DNA of 64,000 nt from Pseudovibrio brasiliensis. GTDB taxonomy: Bacteria > Pseudomonadota > Alphaproteobacteria > Rhizobiales > Stappiaceae. The translations under genes and the position numbers were made by a program. A model generated the notes under the pieces. The model was not told the DNA's origin and ran no database searches. It saw only the letters and a list, made by a program, of their open reading frames with translations. The stretch lies in assembly GCF_018282095.1 (NCBI RefSeq), contig NZ_CP074126.1:4562341-4626340 (forward strand), written 5' to 3'. The number at the start of each line of letters is the position of its first letter. The stretch's first letter is position 1. Below, piece after piece: positions 7,636-16,073 of this stretch.

Positions 7636-8868
7636 TTACATACTGACCGGCTCTTCCACGCCTCGTTTCTTAACCGGCAAAATCAGCAAGAACAGCGCGA
7701 TGAAGGCCATCCCCGGCATAACAACACCAAGCGCCGTCACAGGATCAGGTACTACAATAGCTGTAACGAGGCTGCCAAAGAACCCGCCTGCCATCTGAAT
7801 GAAACCCATCAGAGCGGAAGCAGCACCAGCAATCTCAGGAAACGGCTCCATCCCCCGCATGGAAAGCGCAGGCAACGCCATGGACGCCCCAAAAGCAAAC
7901 ACCCCAATCGGGATCATGATGCTCAGAAAGCTCAGATATTCAAGCTGGGTGACAACAAACAACGCCAAACCACCCAAGCCGCAACAGATCAAGGCAGGCG
8001 CAAGCAGCGCTTCTGTGCTGAACCGCCGAAGCAGCAGCCGCGTCACCACTCCACCCATGAAGAACGAGCCAGACTGCAACACCATCCCCATGCCAAACTG
8101 CAAGGGCGTCAGGCCAATCCGCTCAATCAAAACAAACGGCAGCACCGTGGAGAGCGTATAGATCACCCCAATCGTGAACCCGAGGATCAGCGAGGGCTGC
8201 ATAAACTCAAAGGAGCGCAGCAGCGTCCAGTAAGACGCAAGAATCTGCTTCGGGCGAATAAGGCGAGCATCCCGATAGGAGTTCGTCTCCGGCAAAATAG
8301 TCAGCGTCAACAACAGGATGAAACCGGCATAGGCCACCATCAAAACAAAGATCGCCTGCCACCCAAACGCACTCAGCGTCAAAGCGCCAATGGTGGGCGA
8401 GATCGCGGGCCCGATACCCAGCATCACCGCCAACAGGTTCATGATCCGCGCGCCTGCCTCACCGGAAAACTGATCCCGAACAATCGCCCGCGCCACAGCA
8501 ATCCCGCTGGACGCACCAATCCCCTGAATCAACCGCCCCAACAACAGCATCTCAATGTTAGGAGCCAACCAGGCGAGAAGACTGCCTATCAAATAACAAC
8601 TGAAGAACCCCAGAATAATAGGCCGCCGCCCAAACGCATCCGAGAGCGGCCCGCAGAGCAGCTGAGCGAGCGTAAAGCCAGCGAAGTAAACCGTAAGCGT
8701 AAGCTTGGCGACCGCTTCCGTTGTTCCAAACACCTCGGCCAGCGTTGGCAAGGCAGGCGTATACAGCGCCATGGACAGCGGACCGATTGTAACCAGCAAT
8801 GCCCCGAAAACCGCAGTCCGTCCTGCAGAGAGCTGCAGCTCTGTGGGTGTACCCGTTGCCTTTTTCAT
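7636..8868 (-). CDS. Bcr/CflA-family MFS drug efflux transporter
   Basis: About 410 aa, 12 transmembrane helices. MFS signature GPLSDAFGRRPIILG between helices 2 and 3, motif C region GPAISPTIGAL, and DHA1-type helices. The Bcr/CflA subfamily exports bicyclomycin, sulfonamides or other small compounds by proton antiport. ATG at 8868 (MKKATGT) has GGGG 9 nt upstream; an in-frame ATG at 8886 is the alternative. First gene of a probable operon with the AraC regulator and the ABM protein. The substrate is not predictable. Confidence 0.88.
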   Translation of the reverse strand: MKKATGTPTELQLSAGRTAVFGALLVTIGPLSMALYTPALPTLAEVFGTTEAVAKLTLTVYFAGFTLAQLLCGPLSDAFGRRPIILGFFSCYLIGSLLAWLAPNIEMLLLGRLIQGIGASSGIAVARAIVRDQFSGEAGARIMNLLAVMLGIGPAISPTIGALTLSAFGWQAIFVLMVAYAGFILLLTLTILPETNSYRDARLIRPKQILASYWTLLRSFEFMQPSLILGFTIGVIYTLSTVLPFVLIERIGLTPLQFGMGMVLQSGSFFMGGVVTRLLLRRFSTEALLAPALICCGLGGLALFVVTQLEYLSFLSIMIPIGVFAFGASMALPALSMRGMEPFPEIAGAASALMGFIQMAGGFFGSLVTAIVVPDPVTALGVVMPGMAFIALFLLILPVKKRGVEEPVSM

Positions 8869-8978
8869 TCCCGAACCCCAAGGCAAGGCACGTTGCTAAC
8901 CCGAATGCGCTTCACCAGTTTTCTTGAAAATCACGTGTTGAGCGGCAACTCTAGGGAAATTGCTTAGAGCGCACAACG

Positions 8979-9014
8979 AAAAACAGGTGCCCGATTATCC
9001 ACCGGACACCTGTT
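8979..9014 (-). terminator. Intrinsic terminator after second AraC gene
   Basis: Stem AACAGGTG (8982-8989) / CACCTGTT (9007-9014), extended by CCG/CGG inside, and on the minus strand followed by a run of five T. It ends the AraC gene at 9043-9933. Confidence 0.75.
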
Positions 9015-9042
9015 CAAAATCAAAGAGCAATGACGCCAAGCC

Positions 9043-9933
9043 TTAGCCCACAACACGAAACTTCGCTGCTTCCTGCGTTGGAGAGCTGCCGAAGAAGCGC
9101 TTGAACTCACGGCTGAACTGAGACGGGCTTGCATAGCCAACCCGGTAAGCAGCCTGACTGGCGCTCATGTTCTGGCTCAGCATCATGGAGCGCGCCTTAT
9201 GCAGGCGGATCGACTTCACATACTGCAGCGGAGACAGGCCAGTTGCACCCTTAAAGCCGGCATGGAAAGCAGAAATGCTCATGCACGCCATCTTCGCCAT
9301 TTGGTCCACGCTTAGATTTGTTGAGAAATCTTCGTGCAACACTTGAAGAACTCGCGCGATGCCCTGAGACTTCTCACTGTTCTGGAAAAGCACGCGCAGG
9401 CTCGCACCGTACTCGGACTTGAGCACGTGATACAAAAACTCTCGATAATATCCATCAGCGAGAATTTTCGTTTGTTCTTCGCTATTTAGCGTCTGCATCA
9501 GACGACAAACGGAAAACAACGCTTCTTCAGAAAGGTGCGCTGGACGACCAAGCGTTTCGCCGTACTCAAACTCGAGTGGTTCCTGCTCGATCAGCAGCAT
9601 CAGTTCTGCCAATACGTTGATATCAATCGCTAAATTGACCGCGTAGAGAGGTTTCTCCGGCGAAGCTTCGACGATCTCGATCTCAAGTGGAATCGGAGAC
9701 ACAAGTGCCGCATAGCTCTGCTGGGAATAAAGGAAACTCTGGCTACCCAAATGGCCTCTGACCAGACCCTGAAAAACGATACGAATGCTTGGTGAATACA
9801 TAACAGCGCGAGGCTTTGTCGCGGTTGTCATGCGAATCACTTCTACACATTCATGTCTGGTTGCACTCACGCCCTCGCTTGGGGCGAGAGGGGCAAACCA
9901 TTCTTCTAACCACTGTTGGGTTGCAAATTGCAT
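9043..9933 (-). CDS. AraC-family regulator with AraC_N domain
   Basis: 296 aa. N-terminal AraC-type arabinose-binding-like domain (residues about 20-160; SIRIVFQGLVRGHLGSQSF, LVSPIPLEIEIVEAS) followed by two helix-turn-helix motifs (LSVDQMAKMACMSISAFHAGFK and SASQAAYRVGYASPSQFSRE FKR split over two helices). ATG at 9933 is used because it has GGA nearby; a GTG at 9966 is in frame. The gene is divergent from a cupin-like gene at 10162, the likely partner or target. This regulator type is often linked to aldehyde reductases, none of which is present here. Confidence 0.85.
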   Translation of the reverse strand: MQFATQQWLEEWFAPLAPSEGVSATRHECVEVIRMTTATKPRAVMYSPSIRIVFQGLVRGHLGSQSFLYSQQSYAALVSPIPLEIEIVEASPEKPLYAVNLAIDINVLAELMLLIEQEPLEFEYGETLGRPAHLSEEALFSVCRLMQTLNSEEQTKILADGYYREFLYHVLKSEYGASLRVLFQNSEKSQGIARVLQVLHEDFSTNLSVDQMAKMACMSISAFHAGFKGATGLSPLQYVKSIRLHKARSMMLSQNMSASQAAYRVGYASPSQFSREFKRFFGSSPTQEAAKFRVVG

Positions 9934-10161
9934 TGGTTTTCCAACAACTTTTGGGATTACGCGCACAGGGGGTATTCTATTGTCTTATAATCACCCACCA
10001 CGAATAAGTTGGTGTAAATATTGGGGATTGCAATACCCAATATTGCGATATTGAATGGTATTAGATTGCCATATTCCTTTTTGTAGTCAAGCGACTGTCT
10101 ACGGATGGTCCCGACCCATAATTTATTAGTTAGCCGAAGGTCTAAATTAAAGGAGCACTGC

Positions 10162-10542
10162 TTGCTTTTACCTGAACTGTCTAACCTTGAACAACAGAAA
10201 CAGGAGCTTCAAGCAAGCTTTCGCGAACGTGGATACGCATTTCACCATCAAATTGACACGCCCGGACGGATCTGGAGAAATCTGTTTGCGGAGGCAGAAG
10301 AGATTTTCGTCGCCCTGACACCTGGCATGTCTATAGGGATCAATGGTCAGTTTATCAATTTAGAGCCCTTCGAAGAATTCTATATTCCTGCAGGCAAGAG
10401 CTTCGATATCGTAGGCCGTTGCCCGGATGAGTGCCAATGGATGCACGCATATGACCTTGCTGAGATCGATGTGCGCTCAAGATTGGTGAGAAAATCCGGC
10501 CTGCTTTCTATCGACGATTACAACTTCCTCAATGAAGAGTAA
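10162..10542 (+). CDS. Small cupin-like hypothetical protein with TTG start
   Basis: 126 aa from a TTG at 10162, chosen because AGGAG ends 6 nt before it; an in-frame upstream start at 10105 has no ribosome binding site. The middle (residues about 45-95) looks like a short cupin barrel: IFVALTPGMSIGINGQFINLEP then EEFYIPAGKSFDIVG and CQWMHAYDL. No metal-binding HxH is visible, so enzyme activity is doubtful and a ligand-binding or regulatory role is as likely. It is transcribed divergently from an AraC regulator. I do not recognise a specific family. Confidence 0.6.
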   Translation: MLLPELSNLEQQKQELQASFRERGYAFHHQIDTPGRIWRNLFAEAEEIFVALTPGMSIGINGQFINLEPFEEFYIPAGKSFDIVGRCPDECQWMHAYDLAEIDVRSRLVRKSGLLSIDDYNFLNEE

Positions 10543-10861
10543 GTGATCTGGCACACTTTTGCGCCGAAAGCCGCAATAAACCTCATTTTTTGATGCCTCG
10601 GTGAGAACTTGTCAGCTTATCGGAAGCTGAATTGCGTTCTTTTTCCGGCAAAATCTATCAAACCAACCAACCTAGACAAGAAAAAAGCGTTCTCGACTAA
10701 ATACTTAGCAGTTTTTTGGCGAGATGGTTTGAAATGACACAAAAATAGGATAGAAGAGCGCATCTTTCATTAGAGAAAAACCAGATTGAAGGAATGGCGT
10801 GGATCGGGCACCTCATGATCCTCCCACACGCCGCGACTTCCTATGGCCAGACGGAGCCTCC
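10543..10861 (+). other. Long leader region before typA
   Basis: 319 bp without a convincing gene. A possible sigma-70 promoter is TTGAAA .. TAGAAG around 10731-10758. The last 60 nt hold GGATC..GATCC and GC-rich arms that could fold over the typA ribosome binding site. Nothing more is supported. Confidence 0.3.
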
Positions 10862-12679
10862 ATGAAACTTCGCAATATTGCGATCATCGCCCACGTTGAC
10901 CACGGCAAGACAACCCTGATCGACGTCCTGTTGAAGCAGTCCGGCGTCTTCCGCGACAACCAGCGCACCGAAGAACGCATGATGGACTCCAACGATATCG
11001 AGCGTGAGCGCGGCATCACCATTCTGGCGAAGAACACTTCGCTTGTATGGAAAGACACCCGCATCAACATCGTTGACACCCCAGGCCACGCCGACTTCGG
11101 CGGTGAAGTTGAGCGTATCCTTCACATGGTTGACGGTGTTGTCCTGCTCGTTGACGCAGCTGAAGGCCCAATGCCGCAGACCAAGTTCGTACTTGGTAAA
11201 GCGCTGAAGCTTGGCCTCAAGCCAATCGTCGCGATCAACAAGATCGACAAGCCTGAGCAGCGTGCTGACGAAGTGCTGGACGAAGTGTTCGACCTGTTCG
11301 CATCTTTGGATGCAAACGAAGAGCAGCTCGACTTCCCAGTCGTCTACGGTTCTGCAAAGCAAGAATGGATGTCTCTTGAGCCAACAGGCCCACAGGACTC
11401 CATGGCTCCACTGTTCGACATGATCCTCGACAAAGTGTCCGAGCCACAGGCTGAAGAAGGTGAATTCCGCCTCCTGGCAACCACCATCGAATCCGATCCA
11501 TTCCTCGGTCGCATCCTCACAGGCCGCATCGCTTCCGGCGTTGCCAAGCCAAACATGGCTGTGAAGGCCCTGTCCCGTGATGGCAAGCTGATCGAAACCG
11601 GTCGTATCTCCAAGGTTCTCGCATTCCGTGGCCTTGAGCGTCAGGCAATTGACGAAGGTGAAGCAGGCGACATCGTTTCCGTAGCTGGCCTGACAAAGGC
11701 AACTGTTGCTGACACCATTGTTGACCCGCAGGTCACTGAGCCAATTCAGGCACAGCCAATTGATCCGCCAACCCTGTCCATGATGTTCCGCGTGAACGAT
11801 GGTCCTCTGGCAGGCACCGAAGGCTCCAAGGTTCAGTCCCGCGTTATCCGCGAGCGTCTGCTGAAGGAAGCTGAAGGTAACGTTGCACTGCGCGTTGAAG
11901 AAACCGACGAACCAGATGCATTCATCGTTTCTGGCCGCGGCGAACTTCTGCTCGCGATCCTGATCGAAAACATGCGTCGTGAAGGCTTCGAGCTTTGCGT
12001 TGGCCGTCCACGCGTTGTTTATCAGGAAGATGAAGCAGGTAACCGCCTTGAGCCAATCGAAGAAGTTATCATTGATGTTGATGACGAGTTCTCCGGTGCT
12101 GTTGTTCAGAAGCTGACCGAGCGCAAAGCAGAACTGCTTGAAATGCGTCCGTCCGGCGGTGGTCGTACACGTCTCGTGTTCAACGCACCAACCCGTGGTC
12201 TCATCGGTTATCAGGCAGAACTGATGTCTGACACCCGTGGTTCTGCAATCTTCAACCGCGTATTCCACGAATACGCACCGTACAAAGGTCAGATCCAGGG
12301 TCGCCACACCGGCGTTCTGCTGTCCAACGGTCAGGGCGAAGCAGTGGCCTACGCACTGTTCAACCTGGAAGATCGCGGTCCAATGATGATCGATCCGGGC
12401 ACCAAGGTGTATCAGGGCATGATCGTAGGTGAGCACACCCGCGGCAACGACCTTGAAGTGAACGTTCTGAAGGGCAAGCAGCTCACCAACATCCGTTCTG
12501 CAGGTAAGGACGATGCAGTTAAGCTGACCACCCCAATGAAGCTGAGCCTTGAAGGCGCGCTCTCTTACATCTCAGAGGATGAGCTGGTGGAAGTTACTCC
12601 AGAATCCATCCGTCTGCGTAAAGCGCTGCTCTGCCCGCATGAGCGCAAACGCGCTGAGCGTGCTGCAAAAGCAAGCTAA
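10862..12679 (+). CDS. typA: Ribosome-associated GTPase TypA/BipA
   Basis: 605 aa, full length for TypA/BipA, a translational GTPase that binds ribosomes under stress and at low temperature and helps 50S assembly. G-domain motifs: [10 protein letters not shown] (P-loop), ERERGITI (switch I), DTPGHADFG (G3), NKIDKP (G4), GSAKQ (G5). Domains II, III, V and the BipA-specific C-terminal domain ([18 protein letters not shown], then [20 protein letters not shown]) follow. ATG at 10862 has GGAG 5-6 nt upstream, better than an in-frame upstream GTG at 10799. Highly biased codon use suggests strong expression. Confidence 0.96.
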   Translation: MKLRNIAIIAHVDHGKTTLIDVLLKQSGVFRDNQRTEERMMDSNDIERERGITILAKNTSLVWKDTRINIVDTPGHADFGGEVERILHMVDGVVLLVDAAEGPMPQTKFVLGKALKLGLKPIVAINKIDKPEQRADEVLDEVFDLFASLDANEEQLDFPVVYGSAKQEWMSLEPTGPQDSMAPLFDMILDKVSEPQAEEGEFRLLATTIESDPFLGRILTGRIASGVAKPNMAVKALSRDGKLIETGRISKVLAFRGLERQAIDEGEAGDIVSVAGLTKATVADTIVDPQVTEPIQAQPIDPPTLSMMFRVNDGPLAGTEGSKVQSRVIRERLLKEAEGNVALRVEETDEPDAFIVSGRGELLLAILIENMRREGFELCVGRPRVVYQEDEAGNRLEPIEEVIIDVDDEFSGAVVQKLTERKAELLEMRPSGGGRTRLVFNAPTRGLIGYQAELMSDTRGSAIFNRVFHEYAPYKGQIQGRHTGVLLSNGQGEAVAYALFNLEDRGPMMIDPGTKVYQGMIVGEHTRGNDLEVNVLKGKQLTNIRSAGKDDAVKLTTPMKLSLEGALSYISEDELVEVTPESIRLRKALLCPHERKRAERAAKAS

Positions 12680-12701
12680 TCAGCTCGCATTTAGAATTCT
12701 G

Positions 12702-12729
12702 AAGGGAGGGCCTCGGCTCTCCCTTTTTT
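12702..12729 (+). terminator. typA intrinsic terminator
   Basis: AAGGGAG (12702-12708) pairs with CTCCCTT (12719-12725), 10-nt loop, followed by a T run. Confidence 0.8.
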
Positions 12730-12745
12730 GTTGCGCTTCAAAGGC

Positions 12746-13708
12746 TCACTCAGCTGGCTCAACAGCTTTGGCAGCCGGATCACCCTCACCGGTCGACAAC
12801 TCGTCTTCCTGAGCCTTCAAACGCTCCTGCTTACGCTTCCAGTTCGCCTTCGCCTTCTTCGTGGTCATGCGAGACCCATCCGGCGTCCAGCCCGGCGTGC
12901 GGAACATGTAGCCAAAAACATCTCTCAAAGAGCGCGCGGTCTTCAGGTCCTTCACCATCGCAATCCACTCATGGAACGCAACGATAAGCAGGTTGTTGGT
13001 TTCAAGGTTCTTGCCAATCCCATAGCGCGGCGGGTCTTCAGCAACTTCCGGGCTAAAGGTGCCAAACATCCGGTCCCAGACGATCAACGTGCCTGCATAA
13101 TTAGAGTCCAGATATCGCGGGTTCGTCGCATGATGCACGCGGTGATGGCTCGGCGTGTTGAAGATCCATTCCAGCGGCCCCATGCGATCCACCAGTTCCG
13201 TATGAATCCAGAACTGATAAAGCAGGTTCCAGGCCGCAACAAAGAAGATCATCTCCGGTTGAAAGCCAATCAACGCGATTGGCAAGCCGAAGATAAATGT
13301 AAAAGTAATTGTCCCAGTCCACGTCTGCCGTAGAGCTGTTGAAAGGTTATATCGCTGAGAAGAATGATGATTTACGTGGCTCGCCCAGAACCATCGATAC
13401 TCATGCCCAAACCGGTGTTTCCAATAATATGCAAAGTCATAAAGAACAAAACAAACGACGATCGTCCACCAGTTAACTGGTATGTTCTCGATAAGACGAT
13501 AGCCGTAAATCCAGTTATGTGCTGCGTAAGACATTGATGTGCCCAACGCAACGCCTGCAACAAGGCTCCCAATCCCCATCGCCAAACTGAAAAACGTGTC
13601 TTTCACGTCATAGCCATCAATACCGCGCAGCTTCAAAGCCACGCCTTCAGCAATCATCAGAATAATAAAAAACGGCACCGCATACGAAATCGGATCAAAA
13701 AACTCCAT
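12746..13708 (-). CDS. Sterol desaturase / fatty acid hydroxylase family protein
   Basis: 320-aa membrane di-iron oxygenase. Histidine clusters typical of the family: HRFGH, HVNHHSS and HRVHH, between hydrophobic helices at residues about 10-30, 45-75, 85-105 and 165-190. A charged C-terminal tail (KANWKRKQERLKAQEDE) follows. Members hydroxylate or desaturate fatty acyl chains, ornithine lipids, carotenoids or alkylglycerols; the substrate here cannot be told. ATG at 13708 has GGGAGGG upstream; an in-frame TTG at 13726 overlaps that site and is rejected. Its last codons abut the typA terminator. Confidence 0.88.
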   Translation of the reverse strand: MEFFDPISYAVPFFIILMIAEGVALKLRGIDGYDVKDTFFSLAMGIGSLVAGVALGTSMSYAAHNWIYGYRLIENIPVNWWTIVVCFVLYDFAYYWKHRFGHEYRWFWASHVNHHSSQRYNLSTALRQTWTGTITFTFIFGLPIALIGFQPEMIFFVAAWNLLYQFWIHTELVDRMGPLEWIFNTPSHHRVHHATNPRYLDSNYAGTLIVWDRMFGTFSPEVAEDPPRYGIGKNLETNNLLIVAFHEWIAMVKDLKTARSLRDVFGYMFRTPGWTPDGSRMTTKKAKANWKRKQERLKAQEDELSTGEGDPAAKAVEPAE

Positions 13709-13860
13709 TGAGATGGCCCTCCCCAACCAAACTCAATTGCCCGCAGCACTCCCAACACACACGAGCAACTTACCTTAACGGTAACATACTCCTGTATGTG
13801 TCATCAAACCCCGGCTAACGATCCCATAAAACGTCCAGAACACGCCCTTTACAGCCTCTC

Positions 13861-14309
13861 TTCAAAAAACTTATTCCCCTCGCTCAAAACCTCCTTAAGC
13901 TTGTTCTCGTGCCCACGCATTCGGGCAGGAGTGGACCGTCCATTCCGTGGCGTGGGTGGGGTTGGGCTACCGGCATGAGGTAACGTATCGTGTCGGGAGG
14001 TCCGGTGAAGCGCCATACCCTATTGAGACCACAGTGGTAGTAGGGAGCTTGGGGTCGTTCCGGAGGGCGTCCGGTGGTGACAGGAAACTGTCAAAGGTAT
14101 GGAAGCGCATCTGTAATGCGCAAACGTGCCTGTCGCGTCTGTTCGAGAGGGAGCCCGCGTGTTCATGATAAAAGGCCCGGGCGAGGCGAACAGCCAATGC
14201 CGAAGAAACATACCTAACAAGTAGCGCAGGCAGAGCCTGTTCGCCTTGCTCCACCCGTTTTCGCGGGAACTTTCAGCGCCAACACTGCATGGATTGCCAT
14301 GCGGTGCTA
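13861..14309 (+). ncRNA. Candidate large structured RNA / mobile element, copy A
   Basis: About 449 bp with no credible gene, closely matched by 33666-34153 on the opposite strand (copy B). Conserved 5' block (13909-14008): GTGCCCACGC pairing with GCGTGGG and an inner TGGAC/GTCCA hairpin. Variable middle: GCGCCATACC near 14010 can pair with GGTATGG..GCGC near 14097-14108, and a GACAG GAAA CTGTC hairpin is present. Conserved 3' block (14172-14309): GAGGCGAAC pairs with GTTCGCCTT, CAGGC aga GCCTG, CCCG..CGGG, and a final GCATGG/CCATGC hairpin ending in GGTGCTA, 3 bp short of the sodC stop codon. Function unknown; a mobile or repeated RNA is most likely. Families such as HEARO/IscB guide RNA were considered but not established. 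Confidence 0.5.
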
Positions 14310-14312
14310 AAA

Positions 14313-14921
14313 CTACTTGGTGTCGCTCACTGGCTCTTCAGGGTAGCTCTGGAAGCCATCTGCATTTTGCGTCACAGGCACAATCACCCCGCAGGCAATC
14401 CGCCCACCCGCATCACCCGTTGGCTGGCTGTGATAGTCATCAGGGTCCGCATGCACAATCAACGCCCTGCCCGGCCCACCAATCAGGCTGTCCGGATCAT
14501 CAGGCGCAAGGTCGAGCCTCTCCGTAAAGTACTCCACCACAAGCTTCCCGTTTTCCGGCACATGCAGGTTCGGCAAATCACCCGCATGCGGTCCACCGGC
14601 AACGCCAACGCCATGCTCATTCCCTTCCGGCGCAAAGTGCCCGCCCGCAGCTGAGAAGGTTGGCTCACAAAGGCCTGTCTCATGCACATGGAAGCCGTGC
14701 ACCCCAGGAGGAAGCCCATCAAACGAAGCGGTGATGTGAAGGATGTGGCTCGGTGTTTCTGTCAACACCACCCGGCCAACCTGCTTGCCATCCGCGTCTT
14801 TCATGACAGCAACAGCAGTTGGACCAGCGGGAACTTGATCCTCTTTCGAAGCCATCGCAGCAAAACTCGCAACAGCAAACCCGGCTGCAACAACAGCTGC
14901 CAATCCACTCAGCTTCATCAT
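14313..14921 (-). CDS. sodC: Periplasmic Cu/Zn superoxide dismutase
   Basis: 202 aa with an N-terminal signal peptide (MMKLSGLAAVVAAGFAVASFAAMA). Dismutates superoxide in the periplasm. Copper/zinc ligands and family signatures: GVHGFHVHETGLC, GGHFAPEGNEHG, GGPHAGDLPNLHV and the C-terminal GDAGGRIACGVI, with two cysteines for the structural disulphide. ATG at 14921 is 8 nt after AGGAG; a longer frame to 15014 lacks a site. The structured element copy A ends 3 bp beyond its stop codon. Confidence 0.94.
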   Translation of the reverse strand: MMKLSGLAAVVAAGFAVASFAAMASKEDQVPAGPTAVAVMKDADGKQVGRVVLTETPSHILHITASFDGLPPGVHGFHVHETGLCEPTFSAAGGHFAPEGNEHGVGVAGGPHAGDLPNLHVPENGKLVVEYFTERLDLAPDDPDSLIGGPGRALIVHADPDDYHSQPTGDAGGRIACGVIVPVTQNADGFQSYPEEPVSDTK

Positions 14922-15059
14922 CCAATAAACTCCTGAAAGCGCTTCATTCACTCTCAGAGTATTCAGCGGCGAGGCCACCTCAAAATCACTCTTGAAACCT
15001 CGGTAAACCAACACCGCCTGCCCTGATAAGAAGTTGATTGGTCTTGGTTACAACTCCAA

Positions 15060-15095
15060 AAGAAAACCCGGATCAGAAGCACTCTGACCCGGGTT
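15060..15095 (-). terminator. Terminator of the aromatic amino acid operon
   Basis: AACCCGG/CCGGGTT and TCAGA/TCTGA arms form an interrupted hairpin (15065-15095); read on the minus strand it is followed by TTTTCTTTT. It lies just after tyrC. Confidence 0.75.
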
Positions 15096-15119
15096 GAATT
15101 CTCATCGATCTGACAGAGC

Positions 15120-16055
15120 TTACTCCGCAGGCTCACCCTGCTCGTTCTCACGACCAAAGTTCGGCGCTGCGGATTCCTGACCTGCCTCAACCAGCTGATG
15201 GCGAATGCCTTTGGTGCGGGTAAACAGCTTGAACAGCGCATCCCCATCACTCCAGCGGATCGCACGCTGCAACGCAGACAAGTCTTCGGAGAAGCGGGAA
15301 AGCATCTCCAGAATGGCCTCTTTGTTGTTCAGGCAAACATCACGCCACATGGTCGGGTCAGAAGATGCCAGACGGGTGAAGTCGCGGAAACCAGAAGCGG
15401 AGTACTTGATAACCTCAGACTTGGTCACAGTCTCCAGATCATCTGCCGTTCCAACAATGTTGTAAGCGATAATATGCGGAAGGTGAGACACAACTGCCAG
15501 CACCAGATCGTGGTGCTCAGCATCCATTGTCTCAACCTGAGAGCCACACGCTTCCCAGAACGCAGTCAGGCGCTCAGTAGCACCCTGATCGGAGTTCGGC
15601 ACAGGCGTCAGAATGCACCAGCGGTTCTCAAAGAGAGAGGCAAAGCCCGCATCAGGACCAGAATATTCAGTACCCGCAATCGGGTGGCCCGGAACGAAAT
15701 GAACATTGTCCGGCAGATGCGGCTGCATCGCAGATATAACGGAGGCCTTAACAGAACCCACATCCGTCACGATCGCACCATCAGCCAGATGCGGCGCAAT
15801 GGTTTTCGCAACGGCTCCACATGCACCAACCGGCACACAAACGATGACAAGGTCTGCCCCTTTTACGGCTTCTGCTGCGTCCAGATAATATCGGTCCCCA
15901 AGCTTCAACTCTTCCGCACGCTTCAGAGTAACTTCTGAGCGCGTGGATACAACAATTTCACCCGCCAGCTTTTCGCGGCGCATGACATGCGAAAGAGAGG
16001 AGCCGATCAGACCGATACCAATCAGTGCGACCCGGCCAAACAAGGGTTCAGACAT
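15120..16055 (-). CDS. tyrC: Prephenate/arogenate dehydrogenase
   Basis: 311 aa. NAD(P)-dependent oxidative decarboxylation toward tyrosine. Rossmann motif VALIGIGLIGSSLSHV at the N-terminus, substrate region VTDVGSVKASVISAM, PGHPIAGTEYSGPDAG and SHLPHIIAYNIV, then an alpha-helical dimerisation domain. No ACT or chorismate-mutase domain is fused, as in cyclohexadienyl dehydrogenases (TyrC); mutase is supplied by the gene at 17204. The start follows GAAGG. Third gene of the operon chorismate mutase-hisC-tyrC, 18 bp after hisC. Confidence 0.92.
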   Translation of the reverse strand: MSEPLFGRVALIGIGLIGSSLSHVMRREKLAGEIVVSTRSEVTLKRAEELKLGDRYYLDAAEAVKGADLVIVCVPVGACGAVAKTIAPHLADGAIVTDVGSVKASVISAMQPHLPDNVHFVPGHPIAGTEYSGPDAGFASLFENRWCILTPVPNSDQGATERLTAFWEACGSQVETMDAEHHDLVLAVVSHLPHIIAYNIVGTADDLETVTKSEVIKYSASGFRDFTRLASSDPTMWRDVCLNNKEAILEMLSRFSEDLSALQRAIRWSDGDALFKLFTRTKGIRHQLVEAGQESAAPNFGRENEQGEPAE

Positions 16056-16073
16056 GGAGACCTTCTATTAGAA

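Noticed and set aside
10841-12436. 531-codon open frame antisense to typA
   Set aside because: Exact shadow of the strongly biased typA codons; no ribosome binding site and a cysteine/tryptophan-rich, low-complexity protein.
13947-14168. 73-codon frame inside element A
   Set aside because: Overlaps conserved stems, is not kept in copy B and has no family motif.
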